NCBI GenBank assembly: GCA_018398585.1
Contig: JAGTTD010000001.1
Coordinates: 19,485,750 to 19,549,749 of the forward strand
Direction: 5' to 3'
Source: Simmondsia chinensis
Taxonomy: Eukaryota; Streptophyta; Magnoliopsida; Caryophyllales; Simmondsiaceae
DNA: 64,000 nucleotides
Below the pieces are notes generated by a model. That model had not been told where the DNA came from and ran no database searches. It saw nothing but the letters and a program-made list of their open reading frames with translations. The position numbers and the translations under genes are program-made. Of this stretch, positions 1 to 9,936 are shown piece by piece. How positions within the stretch are numbered: the first letter of the stretch is position 1; every line of letters begins with the position of its first letter.

Positions 1-1603
1 GAACTAATGTATTGCCAGCTGCTAGTCAAAATGATCGTCCTCCAGACATCCTATAACCTCCATCCTTTGGATCATGTGAGAATGGAACAACTGGTGGAAG
101 AAGTTAGGGATTCAGACAGCCTCGAGTTGAAATAGAATCATTTGATGGAAAGTGACCTCAGTCATGGATTAGGAGGTGTGAGAGGTACTTTTGATTCCAT
201 CATATAGATGACACAGAGAAGGTGGAGTTAGCTATGGTTTATGTTCATGGAGATCCGGAAGTCTGGTACTACAGCTTGATATGCATCAATCCATCCCTAA
301 CTTGGCCTGAGTTCATGAATGAACTTGTGAGAGGTATAGAGAAGAGGATCCTGGTGAGGTGATTGATCATTTCAATAAATTGGCTCAAACTTCTTCTGTG
401 AGGGAATATATGACTCATTTTGAGAATTTGAGGGCTAGAATATTGATAGTTAACCCTGGAGCTAATGAATCTTATTACATATCCAGTTTTATAAGTGGCC
501 TTAAACCAAGAATTAAAAACTTGGTTAAGGCATTAAATTGAAGGACATTGACTCAAGCATTCTCTGAAGCAAAATTGATGGAGGCTAATATCTTGACTGG
601 TTCTGATGAACATTAGACCAAGATTCCTCACTCATCATCTATTCAGTAAACATCTCCTACTAGTGGTTCAAAGGCATTAAGTTTGGAGGAAAAGAAGAAT
701 CAAAGATTGTGTTTTAAATGTAATAAAAAGTACTTCTTTGGATGTAAGTGTAATCCTAAGCTGTTAATGATAGTCACTGAAGCAGAGGCTTGTGATGACA
801 CTAAAATTCAGGATGTTGAGGAGGTTGCTGGAGATCAGCAAGAAGAAGAGCAAGAGGACTTTGAGGATGATGAAATGGTGATATCTGCAAGAGCTCTAAC
901 TGGAAATGGTTCTCACAATATTATAAGAATCAAAGGAGAGGTTGGACACAAGCATATGTTGATCTGGATAGACAGTGGTAGTACGCAAAGTTTTTTGGAT
1001 CCAAAGATAGTGAAGCAGGTGGGGCATGAGATGATCAAGACCAGTCCTTTAGTCATGACAGTTGCTAATGGGAACTCAATGATCACATAGATGAAATGTA
1101 AAGGTTTCTATTGGAGGATGCAAGGACACCAATTGAGTATGATTTCAGAGAACTTATGTTTGGGGGGATGTGATATGGTCCTAGGGGTGGATTGGATGAA
1201 AACCATTAGCCCTTTGAACTTTAAGTTTGCTCAACTTTCTGTGTCTTTTGAAAGAGAAGGTCAGAATGTGACATTTCAAGGATTTATAGAGCGTGGACAA
1301 TTGCAAATGATGAATGGAAAGAGCCTTGAGAAGATGGTCAGGAAGGGCAAGTATCAGTGGATTGGGCATTTGTTCTCGATCACTGCTAGTACAGAGGCCA
1401 CTCAAGTGAATTTTGACCCTATTATTGGGAGATTGCTACAAGAGTATTATGATTTTCTTACTGAGCTAACCAAATTGCCACCTAAGAGAGTCTTGGATCA
1501 TGCTATTTCTCTCAAGGTTAACTCCAATCCAGTTAATCTAAGGCCCTATAAGTATCCTCACTCTCAAAAAATCAGATTGAAAGACAGGTTGAAGAGCTTA
1601 TGA
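1..1603 (+). pseudogene. Element A gag and protease remnant
   Basis: This is the gag (capsid, nucleocapsid) and aspartic protease part of element A. The capsid block reads FDGK-stop-PQSW near 140-170 and later SGLKPRIKNLVKAL around 490-537, as in F, G, J and K. A nucleocapsid zinc knuckle of the C-x2-C-x7-x-x-C type lies near 710-755, with its histidine changed to lysine (FGCKC). The protease active site is IDSGSTQSF near 968-994, the usual D-S-G of plant gypsy. Stops at about 148, 539, 614, 648 and 1088 break the frame. The 683-1603 stretch is one frame with a single TAG at 1088-1090, where related copies have CAG. No functional product is possible. Confidence 0.85.
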
Positions 1604-2313
1604 AGAAAAATTTCATTAGACACAGTCATAGCCTTTTTGCTTCTCCTGTGATCCTTGTTAAGAAGAAGGATGGATCTTCTTGAATGTGTGTGGATTACAG
1701 GCATCTCAATTCTCTCACAATTAAGGACAAGTTTCCTATTTCTGTTATTGATGATCTATTAGATGAGCTTAATAGATCCCAGTATTATTCTAAGTTGGAT
1801 CTAAGGTAGGGATATCATCAGATTCGAGTGTTAGATAAGGACATTCACAAGACTGCCTTTAGGATACATAACGGGCATTATGAATTTGTGGTTATGCCTT
1901 TTGGATTAACCAATACTCCAACTACATTCCAAGCATATTGATGAATCAAGTGTTCAAGGCTTATCTGAGGAAGTTTGTGCTGGTATTCTTCGATGACATA
2001 ATGGTTTACAGTCCTTCACTGGAATCACATGTAAAGCATCTGAAACAGGTCTTTCAGACTATGCGCAAGAATAAATTGTATGCTAAGCTTTCCAAATGCT
2101 CGCTTGCTCAGACTCATGTGGAATACTTAGGACATATAGTTTCAAGTGAAGGAGTGGCAACAGACCCAAGCAAGATACAAGAAATAAAGCAATGGCCTGT
2201 CCCTCTAACCCTTAAGCTGAGAGGATTTCTTGGATTAACTGACACTATAGGATGTTCATAGTTGGGTATGGAGTATTGGCTACACCATTAACTGATCTTT
2301 TGAAAAAGGATGT
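1590..2313 (+). pseudogene. Element A reverse transcriptase, upstream part
   Basis: This is the reverse transcriptase of element A, up to the insertion point of B. Recognisable blocks are VKKKDG near 1660, KLDLR-stop-GYHQIRV near 1795-1830, FGLTNTP near 1900 and the intact catalytic motif FFDDI near 1990-2003, followed by a LSKC thumb region and RGFLGLT near 2219-2240. Stops interrupt the frame at 1681 (TGA) and 1807 (TAG in place of the CAG of RQGYHQ), and a frameshift lies near 1937. The fold is clearly gypsy RT, but the copy is non-functional. It resumes at 7364 after element B. Confidence 0.85.
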
Positions 2314-2716
2314 TGTTATGAATGCGAGAATCCAAGGCATGTGCGGGTCAAGGTTGTGAACTGTGTTCAGTTGCTGAGCAATGCTGCTGCTGTCAGTTGC
2401 TTCCAAAAGGCTTTAGAAGTTAGTTGTTAGATATTTTTAATATGCTTTAGATATTGTTGTAAATTCGTTAGTTGTGATGTCTAGATCCAATGTATTGGCT
2501 CATATCATGTAAGTAGTATAAGTAGGAGGCTCTAGTTTTTAATTCACAACTTTGATGAATGACAAATTGATATCTTTTGATATCTCTCTACTTCTCATCC
2601 CCTTTCACTTCTTTCTCTCATCTAACTCTCTCTATTTTCTCATCTCCTTCACTTCTTCCTCATCTCATATTCTCTTTATCTTAGCTTACGTTTGTGATTC
2701 GATCACGATCGTAACA
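2314..2716 (+). repeat. Element B 5' LTR
   Basis: It starts TGTTATGAATGCGAG and ends GATCGTAACA, and has the same 403 bp length as the copy at 6956-7358. A weak TATA-like TATAAGTA lies near 2517-2524. The CT-rich tail (about 2586-2680, repeated TCTCATCTCC-like words) is shared with the LTRs of unrelated families in this window. Confidence 0.93.
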
Positions 2717-2718
2717 AT

Positions 2719-2731
2719 TGGTATCAAAGCC
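2719..2731 (+). other. Element B primer-binding site (tRNA-iMet type)
   Basis: TGGTATCAAAGCC begins two bases after the 5' LTR end. It matches the usual plant initiator tRNA-Met complement TGGTATCAGAGC with one change (G to A). Confidence 0.9.
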
Positions 2732-3729
2732 TTGATTTGGCTCCGAATCAAGCTCATATCTGAAAAAAAAAATTACAAAATCTAATTTATTGCATTGCAA
2801 TTAATCAATAAAAGCAATTGTGATACAAATTAGTTCAGATTATGTTGATCAGAATTCAGTTCTGAAGTCTGAAATCGAAAGGTGGCGGTTACTGCATTAG
2901 TGACTGCAAGTGCTTGAAAATTGCTTTCGGTGGGGATAAAATCGATTGAAATACATTGAGGAAAGGATAATTGATCAGTAGTTGTTGACTACATTCAACA
3001 TTAGAGGTGATTCATAGTGAATTCAGTAGATTCGATCAAGCAATTGCTGCTGAAGTTGAGTGCTGAGCAAAGCATTAGTTGAAGATTGAGCTTAATTATT
3101 CTTAATCAATCATTCATCTGATCGGTTGGAGAAGAAGTTAAAAGTGAGCTAATTGATCCACATTGCACTTGATCTTAATCAAAAGATCAGAAACAAGCTG
3201 CATTGAGGTTAATTCTGATTCTACAATTCATAAGTTGAGGTTGAGGTAAAGGTTTCTGAACTTCAGGTTGCAATTTGTTGAGAATTTGTGTTTGTTGTTG
3301 AATTGTGATGAAATTGTGTTGATAAGCATAGAAGTGGTGAGAATTCATCGAATTTGCGTTTGATTCTTAAGAATTATATGTTATTGTGTGGAGAATTGCT
3401 TGGGCAAAAATCTGACAGCGAAGAGCGAAATCTGACAGTGAACTTAGAAACAAAAGAGTTGGAATCCGATTTCGTTCATGAAGATTGTTTGAGTATTGTG
3501 TTGAGAACTTGATTGCAAGTTAGAGTCGAGCTTAATTCAGAAGTGTAAGTCGAATTACTCAACTAACATTGCGGTTAGGGTTTGTTCGAGTTTCCTCTGT
3601 TCAAAGTTCGTTAGTTAGGGTTTGGAATCTGCGGTGATTCTTAAATCTGATCTTGAGTTAACAATTTGTGCTGCTGTTAATTCGAAAATCATTCAGATTA
3701 ATTCACAGTGTGAAGTTTAAGAGTGAATT
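2732..3729 (+). other. Element B untranslated leader
   Basis: About 1 kb of AT-rich leader between PBS and the long ORF. No convincing coding frame is visible. It is similar along its length to the leaders of C (8897-9936) and D (28052-26977, minus strand), for example a shared stretch around 2968-3010 about 'ATTGATCAGTA...GTTGA'. A leader this long may contain packaging signals, but that is inference. Confidence 0.7.
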
Positions 3730-6681
3730 ATGGATGGTAGGGATGCAACAGATCCGGATTGGATTATGAATGCATATTGTGACAATAAGATGAAGACAAT
3801 GCTTGATCAACTCAAGCAATCTAATGCTAAATTGATACAACAAATGAACCAGCAAATCAATGTGAAGATTGATCAGCAAGCTCAACCGATTGAAGTGAAA
3901 TTTATGCAGCAACTTGAAGTGAATTTCGCTGAGATTCGAGAACAATTTAGAAGGCCAATTTCTCCTGCTGTGAATCTGCGTTGTTCATCTCATCAGTTTG
4001 ATGGTGCGGGGGTTCTTGATGTTAATGAGTTTCCGGAGCTAGTATATAGCGTTAAACAACAAAAGTTCAATGTTAAGCAAAAAGAGAAAGTGGAATCTGT
4101 TGCCGTTGGGGATGAACTCGTCCCCGAGAATGCCGAAATTGATGAAAACAAGCTAGAAGAACCTGAGTTTGAACAAGATGATCCTTATGAAGACTCGTGA
4201 CTAGAGTTGGAGTATCTTGTTGTTGCTGGGGCACAGTATGACATGCATTCGGAATGGGAATATAATTTCCATGTCATGGGAATGTTAAAGAAAGCAAGGA
4301 GTAAAGCAAAGAGAAGCCAACTCAATGACGCATTGAACGATTTTTGGAAAGCAAAGAAGATTAAAAAGAAGAAGTTGAAGCGTGAGGTGGTGTTTCAGTC
4401 TAGGAGGCTTGATGATCAACAAGAACCAACTCAAGATGATGCTCTTACTGATGATGTCTATGCTGGTATACCAGGTTCAGATATGTCTGTTGGTATACAT
4501 GGATTGGTCACAGCAGAAATTGTGGTTCCAACTGAAAAACTAGATGCCATTGCCGAGACATCACTGAAAACATCTCCAAACCTGTTAAGTATTATTCCAT
4601 TGCCAGCTTATATGCAGAATCGAAGCACTTACTTTGCTGAGCAATGTCATTCTGTTAGAAAATCAATTGTTGTTGCTATAGTGTCATCAAATACAGAGCA
4701 GGGTGTGTGTCAGTTTACTTTTGGGCATGCTCGAGTGTTAACTTGGGACCAGAACAACATCATCTGGGATGCTTTGCAAGGCCTCTTGTGTTGGGTGAAT
4801 GATTACGAATGTATAGTGGCTGAAATGCACTATCGGCATGCCGATCGGCAAGTTCGGAATGATCTATTTCTTCATTTGAGTAGAGTTGTGACTTATCCAA
4901 GTGCAAGTTCTTATGATAAGTTGCCCCCTAATCCGGTAGAAGACTCTCAAGACTATATGAAGCTAAGAGGAGTCAAATTTTTGCTGAAAAGATGCACTCG
5001 AGCTGCAAGAGTGCGCCTCAAGGTCCACAACAAACAAAGCTGGGTTCCTTTGCAAGCAATTGAGCTGAAGGTTTTGTACCAAGGTTGTAATGTGGGAAGA
5101 CAGATCTCTGATCAGATCCACATTAGTACCATAGGTGATTTAAATGATATAGTTGATGATGGCAAGTCCTTTAAACCGGTAGGGGATGAATCATAAGTGA
5201 TTGGAGAAGCTTGGCAACAGGTGCTGCTGTGTGATGATGAAAAGTTCGGTGTCAGTGCAAGCGTTAGTGAAAAAATGGTAGAGGCTGTGGGTCATGATGA
5301 GGTTAACATCAAAGCAAGCTTTGAGGGAAAGGCTTATACATGTTACAGGCTACAAAATTCAGATCTCGACATTGAAGTCTCAATTGTTCCGAAATTGGTG
5401 TGGTTTCGGTTCAAACACAAGCATCTCCTTGAAGGGATGGTAGTTGTTGTTAGTTGGTGGCTTAAGGATATGCTGGGTTGCTGGTATGGCCACACAGCTA
5501 GTGAAAAAAGCCTAGTAAAGACAAAGATGATGGCATTTGGAAATTGGAACACACATGGATTGAAACTTGCTGATCAGATTCAGAATCTGAACATATTTGT
5601 TATGATCTGCTGTGGTGGATTTGAATGGAAAAATCATATGCATAAGCTTCAATATTTCCTTAACGTTTGGATGGAAATGATCCAGGCAAGATTGAGGAAA
5701 ACTCAAGCTCAAATCAGAGTAAACATAAGCAGGGTAGTTGGAGACAGATCAGATCTAATTTTGATGCAGTTTACATCTGAGCAAGAGTTCTTTTGGTGTC
5801 TTCATTTGTTATATTTGTTATTGATGCTTGTGGTGGTTGACAAGGAAGCAAAGCTTGATCAATTGAGGCATATTTTGTGGTTGGATGAGCATGGAATCCT
5901 TTCACTACAAGCTGCTGAAAATTCTGAGGAAATTCCAATCCTTTCATTGTCAGAAGTGAAAGAGTTGTTCAGAGTGAGAGTGGTTGGTGCTATTAAGGCT
6001 TTGGGAAGATGTAGTGACTTGTTTGCATCGAGAAGCTTCCATATGGCCAGAAATCGTGCTGAAATTTGGCAGTATGTGATGCGTCGGGGTAGCACTACTG
6101 CAATGTTGAGTTCTGCAGCACATCAGGTTGAATCGAAAGGCAATCAAGAGTTTGTTGAGCTTGGTCAAAGATGGTTTAGTAAGTGGATGTTTAAGCAATA
6201 CAAATTTTGGATAAGATCCAAGATGAAGGAGTTCCAGCTGCAATTTTATGGGATTTCAACTTGTGTTGTCACTAAGGTCATGATATGGGGTTGTTTGGGC
6301 TGTAATTGGGCACTTCTTCAAGTTGATATTGATCCTTGGACTTCTTGGTTTGAGTTGGGAAGGCCTTATGAGATGTTTCAGGTCTTAATATGCAGTTTAA
6401 TGGGTTTTAAGACATTTAAATTCGGTTATGCAGCATCTGTCAAGAAGAATTACCGAGTTGTTGCTGCTCTGTAGCAATGTCAGTCCTTGAGCTGTATTAT
6501 TTGCATCTAAAAGTGTCTTAGATGGGTTGTGAATGTTTGGTTTGATCAGTGCAGACCCCCTGAAGAGGGTTATACATTCAAGCACAAACATTTTGTCCTA
6601 ACCAGGGACATACTTGTGAATCTACTGCAATTCGGAGTCAGTTCAGCATGGGTTCGTTTCAGTTACAACAGATTTCAGTAG
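3730..6681 (+). pseudogene. Unknown long retrotransposon ORF (B copy), about 980 codons with in-frame stops
   Basis: I do not recognise this protein. One frame runs from ATG 3730 to 6681, interrupted only by TGA 4198, TAA 5194, TAG 6472 and TAA 6508. The TAG 6472 stands where the C copy has CAG. Layout: residues 1-80 a Gln-rich coiled-coil-like segment with QQLEVNFAEIREQFRRP, close to the gag N-terminus of element G; about 120-160 an acidic block (NAEIDENKLEEPEFEQDD); about 190-240 a Lys-rich block (KKIKKKKLKREVVFQ); about 425-440 a basic patch (ARVRLKV); about 630-650 EWKNHMHKLQY; about 690-710 a hydrophobic run WCLHLLYLLLMLVVV that could be a short membrane helix; and two WF-x-x-x-RP-x-E motifs (6343-6372, 6538-6564). 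No catalytic motif of pol is present. Homologous blocks occur in C and D and more weakly in E, so this is a family trait, not chance. Frame and homology are seen; function is unknown. Confidence 0.8.
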
Positions 6682-6955
6682 TACCAGTTGCAGTACGAAT
6701 TGGTCCTTGATTTGCGCGGATTACATACTTGTTCTTGCTGTTGTTTGATAGTGCAGGGCAGTCAGCGCATTCAAGCTATCTTCTATTGCACAATAAGTGA
6801 TTTTCAAGTTCAGACGGGTGCTTCAGATGTCCTTCAGCTGCTGATTTCAGCAAGGAGTCCAATACTTCAGCTATCTTTTGCATAAGTTGAGTAATCTACA
6901 TTATTCCAACTCTCTTCCATTATTGAGGACAAGAATGTTTTCAAGGAGAAGGGAT
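6682..6955 (+). other. Element B 3' untranslated tract with hairpin and polypurine tract
   Basis: A short tract after the last stop of the long ORF. It ends with an imperfect inverted repeat CATTATTG / AGGA / CAAGAATG at 6918-6937 and the purine tract AAGGAGAAGGGA at 6943-6954, immediately before the 3' LTR. The coding frame may really continue closer to the purine tract; the D copy suggests this. Confidence 0.7.
6918..6937 (+). other. Pre-PPT hairpin, element B
   Basis: Arms CATTATTG and CAAGAATG around loop AGGA: eight potential pairs with one mismatch, about 20 bp upstream of the 3' LTR. Confidence 0.6.
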
Positions 6956-7358
6956 TGTTATGAATGCGAGAATCCAAGGCATGTGCGGGTGGAGGTTCTG
7001 AGCTGTGTTCAGCTGCTGAATAATGCTGCTGCTGTCAGTTGCTTCCAAAAGGCTTTAGAAGTTAGTTGTTAGATATTTTCTATATGCTTTAGATATTGTT
7101 GTAAGTTGGTTGGTTGTGATGTCTAGATCCAATGTATTGGCTCATATCATGTAAGTGGTATAAGTAGGAGGTTCTAGTTTGTAATTCACAACTTTGATTA
7201 ATGACAAATTGATATCTTTTGATATCTCTCTACTTCTCATCCCCTTTCACTTCTTTCTCTCATCTAACTCTCTCTATTTTCTCATCTCCTTCACTTCTTC
7301 CTCATCTCATATTCTCTTTATCTTAGCTTACGTTTGTGATTCGATCACAAACGTAACA
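6956..7358 (+). repeat. Element B 3' LTR
   Basis: 403 bp, starting TGTTATGAATGCGAG and ending AAACGTAACA, nearly identical to the 5' LTR by eye. It is followed by the TSD GATGC and then by the resumed RT/RNase H frame of element A. Confidence 0.93.
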
Positions 7359-7363
7359 GATGC

Positions 7364-8390
7364 ATTCCTATGGTCTGAAGCTGCTTAGGAAGCATTTGAA
7401 GGTCTCAAGCTAGCCATGTGTCCAGCACCAGTCTTAATCATGCTAGATTTTGGTGAGCCCTTTGTTTTAAAGACTGGTGCCAGCAGTATGGGAGCAGAAG
7501 CAGTTCTGTCTCAAAAAGGAAGACCAGTGGTATTTCTCTGTTAGGCCCTTAGTCCAAAGAATCAGCAGCTCTCCATTTATGAGAAGGAATACTAAGCTAT
7601 ACTTATGACAATGCAAAAGTGGGGACATTATCTTGAGGGTCATCATTTCGTCATTAGAATTGATCACCAAAGCCTCAAGTATCTTCTTGAATAGAAGATC
7701 ACCACTAGAGTGCAACAAAAAGGACTTATGAAGATGTTGTGTTTGAATTATTCAATTGAATATTGTAGTGGAAGGGAAAATTTAGTTGCTAATGCTCTTT
7801 CAAAAATATTGGAGGGCAGTGAATCTAGTTCATGTTCAGCCATCTCATGTGTTTTGCCTAATTTGATGGAAGAAGTGTACAAGTCCTATGAAGGAGATAA
7901 GTTTGCTACTAATTGTGTCATAGCCTTTAGTGTGAACAACTCCTCTATTGCAGAAGCTGAAGTCACTGTTATCCATGGAATTGTGAGGATTAAAGGAAAA
8001 GTGTATGTAGGAGCCTCTACTGACTTAAGAAGACAGATAATTTAGGCCTTCCATTCATCTGCTTGGGGTGGACAATCTAGAATAGATGGTACCTGCAAGA
8101 GGCTTAAGCAATACTTCTGATGGATTGGGGCCAAGAGGGGTGTTGAAGAATATGTGCAAGGGTGTGATGTTTACCAGAGGACCAAGTCAGATCATGTTCA
8201 ATATCTAGAGTTAGTGCAACCTTTTCCTATTCATGACAGAGCTTGGCAGGATATAAGCATGGATTTTGTGGAAGGTTTGCCTAAAGCTGATGGCAAGAAG
8301 GTGATATGGGTCATTGTGGATCAATTTACCAAATTCAACCACTTCATTGCTTTAAGTCACCCTATTTCTGTAGAAAATTGGCCAGGATTC
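7364..8390 (+). pseudogene. Element A RT end, RNase H and integrase N-terminal half
   Basis: The frame of element A resumes here after B (LLKKD before, AFLWSEAA after). RNase H is recognisable by VLKTGASSMGAEAVLSQ near 7466-7516, where TDAS of active copies is TGAS, and by DHQSLKYLLE near 7660. The integrase zinc-binding region follows (HSSAWGG near 8050, CDVYQRTK near 8164-8188, where the second Cys is Tyr). The start of the catalytic core is ISMDFVEGLPKADGKKVIWV near 8256-8316. Stops at 7388, 7543, 7593, 7692, 8044 and 8118 are largely Gln- or Trp-codon losses. The frame is broken at 8390 by element C. Confidence 0.85.
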
Positions 8391-8881
8391 TATTATGATT
8401 CTCATAATAGGGGGCATATGAAATAGAGTATAAATGTAATAAGGTGTTGAATCTAGCCGATTGAGTTATATTAACTAGTTGATATTGTAATTAGAATAAG
8501 TCTTGATGTAATTAGTAGCTTAAGCTTTGGTTAAGTCATGTAATAAGTGAAGTCTAGAGCTCACTGGTCAATGCCGGTCATTAGTGGCGGCTAGTTAGTT
8601 AGTTGTTGGTTGAGTCGGTTAGTCCATGTGTCTTGGATCATTGTATCTCTAGATACTTTAGACTTAGCCATCCTAAAGGATTAGTACTATAAATATGTAG
8701 AGCCACTCTTGAAGAGCTCATAACTTTGATGAATGAAAATTGATATCTTTGATATCTCTCTCTCTTTACTTCTCATCTCCTTTCACTTCTTATCTTATCT
8801 AAACTCTAAATTCTCTCCTTATCTCATACTCCCACTATCTCAACCTAGGTTAAGATCTAAGAGTAATCTTGAATCTTAACA
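8391..8881 (+). repeat. Element C 5' LTR
   Basis: It starts TATTATGATTCTCATAAT, so the canonical TG is mutated to TA; the 3' copy has TGTTATGATT. It ends GAATCTTAACA. The length of 491 bp equals the reconstructed 3' LTR. A TATA box TATAAATA is at 8688-8695. Confidence 0.92.
8688..8695 (+). promoter_or_regulatory. TATA box in element C 5' LTR
   Basis: TATAAATA about 195 bp before the LTR end, followed by a CT-rich stretch. This is a typical U3/R arrangement; the promoter role is inferred. Confidence 0.55.
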
Positions 8882-8883
8882 AT

Positions 8884-8896
8884 TGGTATCAGAGCC
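8884..8896 (+). other. Element C primer-binding site (tRNA-iMet type)
   Basis: TGGTATCAGAGCC two bases after the LTR, a perfect match to the plant initiator tRNA-Met complement. Confidence 0.92.
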
Positions 8897-9936
8897 TTGA
8901 TTTGGCTTCCGAATCAAGCTCTAAATCAGAAAAATCACAAAATCTGATTGATTGTGTTGCAATTAATCAACAAAAACAGTTTGATACTGATTTAGTTCAG
9001 TTTTATGTGATCAAGAATTCAATTCTGAATTTTGATCGTGAAGAGCTTTGTGTATTGCCTTACTGATCAGCAGGGCCTGGGAGTTGCTTTTGGTTGGGAT
9101 AAAATTGATTGGATTACATTCAGAAAAGTATAATTGATCAGTATTTGTTGATTACATTCAACATCAAAGCTGATTCAGATTGAGTTCAGTAGAGTTGATC
9201 AAGCATTAGCTGCTGTAGTTGAGTGGTGAAGCAAAGCATTAGTGGCTGAAGTTGAGTGCTGAAGCATGATCGAAATTGATCAAATAATCACTGGATTAGT
9301 TGGAGAAGAAGTTAAGTGAGCTATTGATCAACATTATAATTGATCATAATCAAAAGATCAGAAACAAGCTGCATTGAGGTTAATTCTGATTCTACAATTC
9401 AGTAACTGAGGTTGAGGTAACGGTTTCTGAACTTGAAGTTGCAATTCGATGAGAATTTGTGTTTGTTGCTGGTTTGTGATGACATTGTGTTGATAAGCAT
9501 AGAAGTGTTGAGAATTCATCAGAATCTGCGTTGATTCTTAAGAATTATATGTTATTAAGTTGAGATTTGCTTAGGCGAAAATCTGACATTGAACTGAGCA
9601 CAGAAAGTGTTGAAATTCGACTTCGTTCTTGAAGGTTGTGGTGAATCGTGTGTTTAAATCATCACTACAGACAGGAATTGAACCTATTTCAGATTCTTAG
9701 TCTGAATTATTCAAGAAAGCATCGCAGTTAGGGTCTGTTCGAATTCTCTATGTGCGAAATCTGCGTATTAGGGTTTGTATCAGTGGCGATTGTGGAACCT
9801 TTAGTAAGTGATTATTTTCTGCGAACGAAGGAGTATAATTTCTTTAAGCAATCATTGGTTGAAGTGATTCGAATCGAATTTTGTTCCCCTGCGAACTGAG
9901 CTGTTCCAGATCGAAGCATTGTTTTTCATTGCAAAT
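8897..9936 (+). other. Element C untranslated leader
   Basis: About 1 kb, AT-rich, with no supported gene. It is homologous to the leaders of B and D (shared words about TTGATCAGTA, GAAACAAGCTGCATTGAGG and GTGTTGATAAGCATAGAAG). It ends at ATG 9937 in the context GCAAATATGG, also seen at the gag start of K. Confidence 0.7.

Larger units (their letters stand above)
2314..7358 (+). mobile_element. Element B: non-autonomous LTR retrotransposon with long unknown ORF
   Basis: A complete element of 5045 bp with two LTRs of 403 bp each (2314-2716, 6956-7358), both TGTTATG...GTAACA. It is flanked by a near-perfect TSD, GATGT at 2309-2313 and GATGC at 7359-7363, inside the RT gene of element A. The PBS is at 2719 and a purine tract sits just before the 3' LTR (6943-6954). 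Between them is one long coding region (3730-6681) without any protease, RT, RNase H or integrase motif. It must therefore have depended on another element's enzymes. It belongs with C, D and E. Confidence 0.93.

Noticed and set aside
2552..2785. Short frames rich in Ser/Phe/Leu in LTR tails (also 7194, 55268, 58267)
   Set aside because: They translate the CT-rich LTR tail; the same pseudo-peptide appears wherever that tail occurs.
4832..4845. ATCGGCATGCCGAT as a transcription factor operator
   Set aside because: It lies inside a coding frame in two elements and shows no promoter context; kept only as a shared motif.
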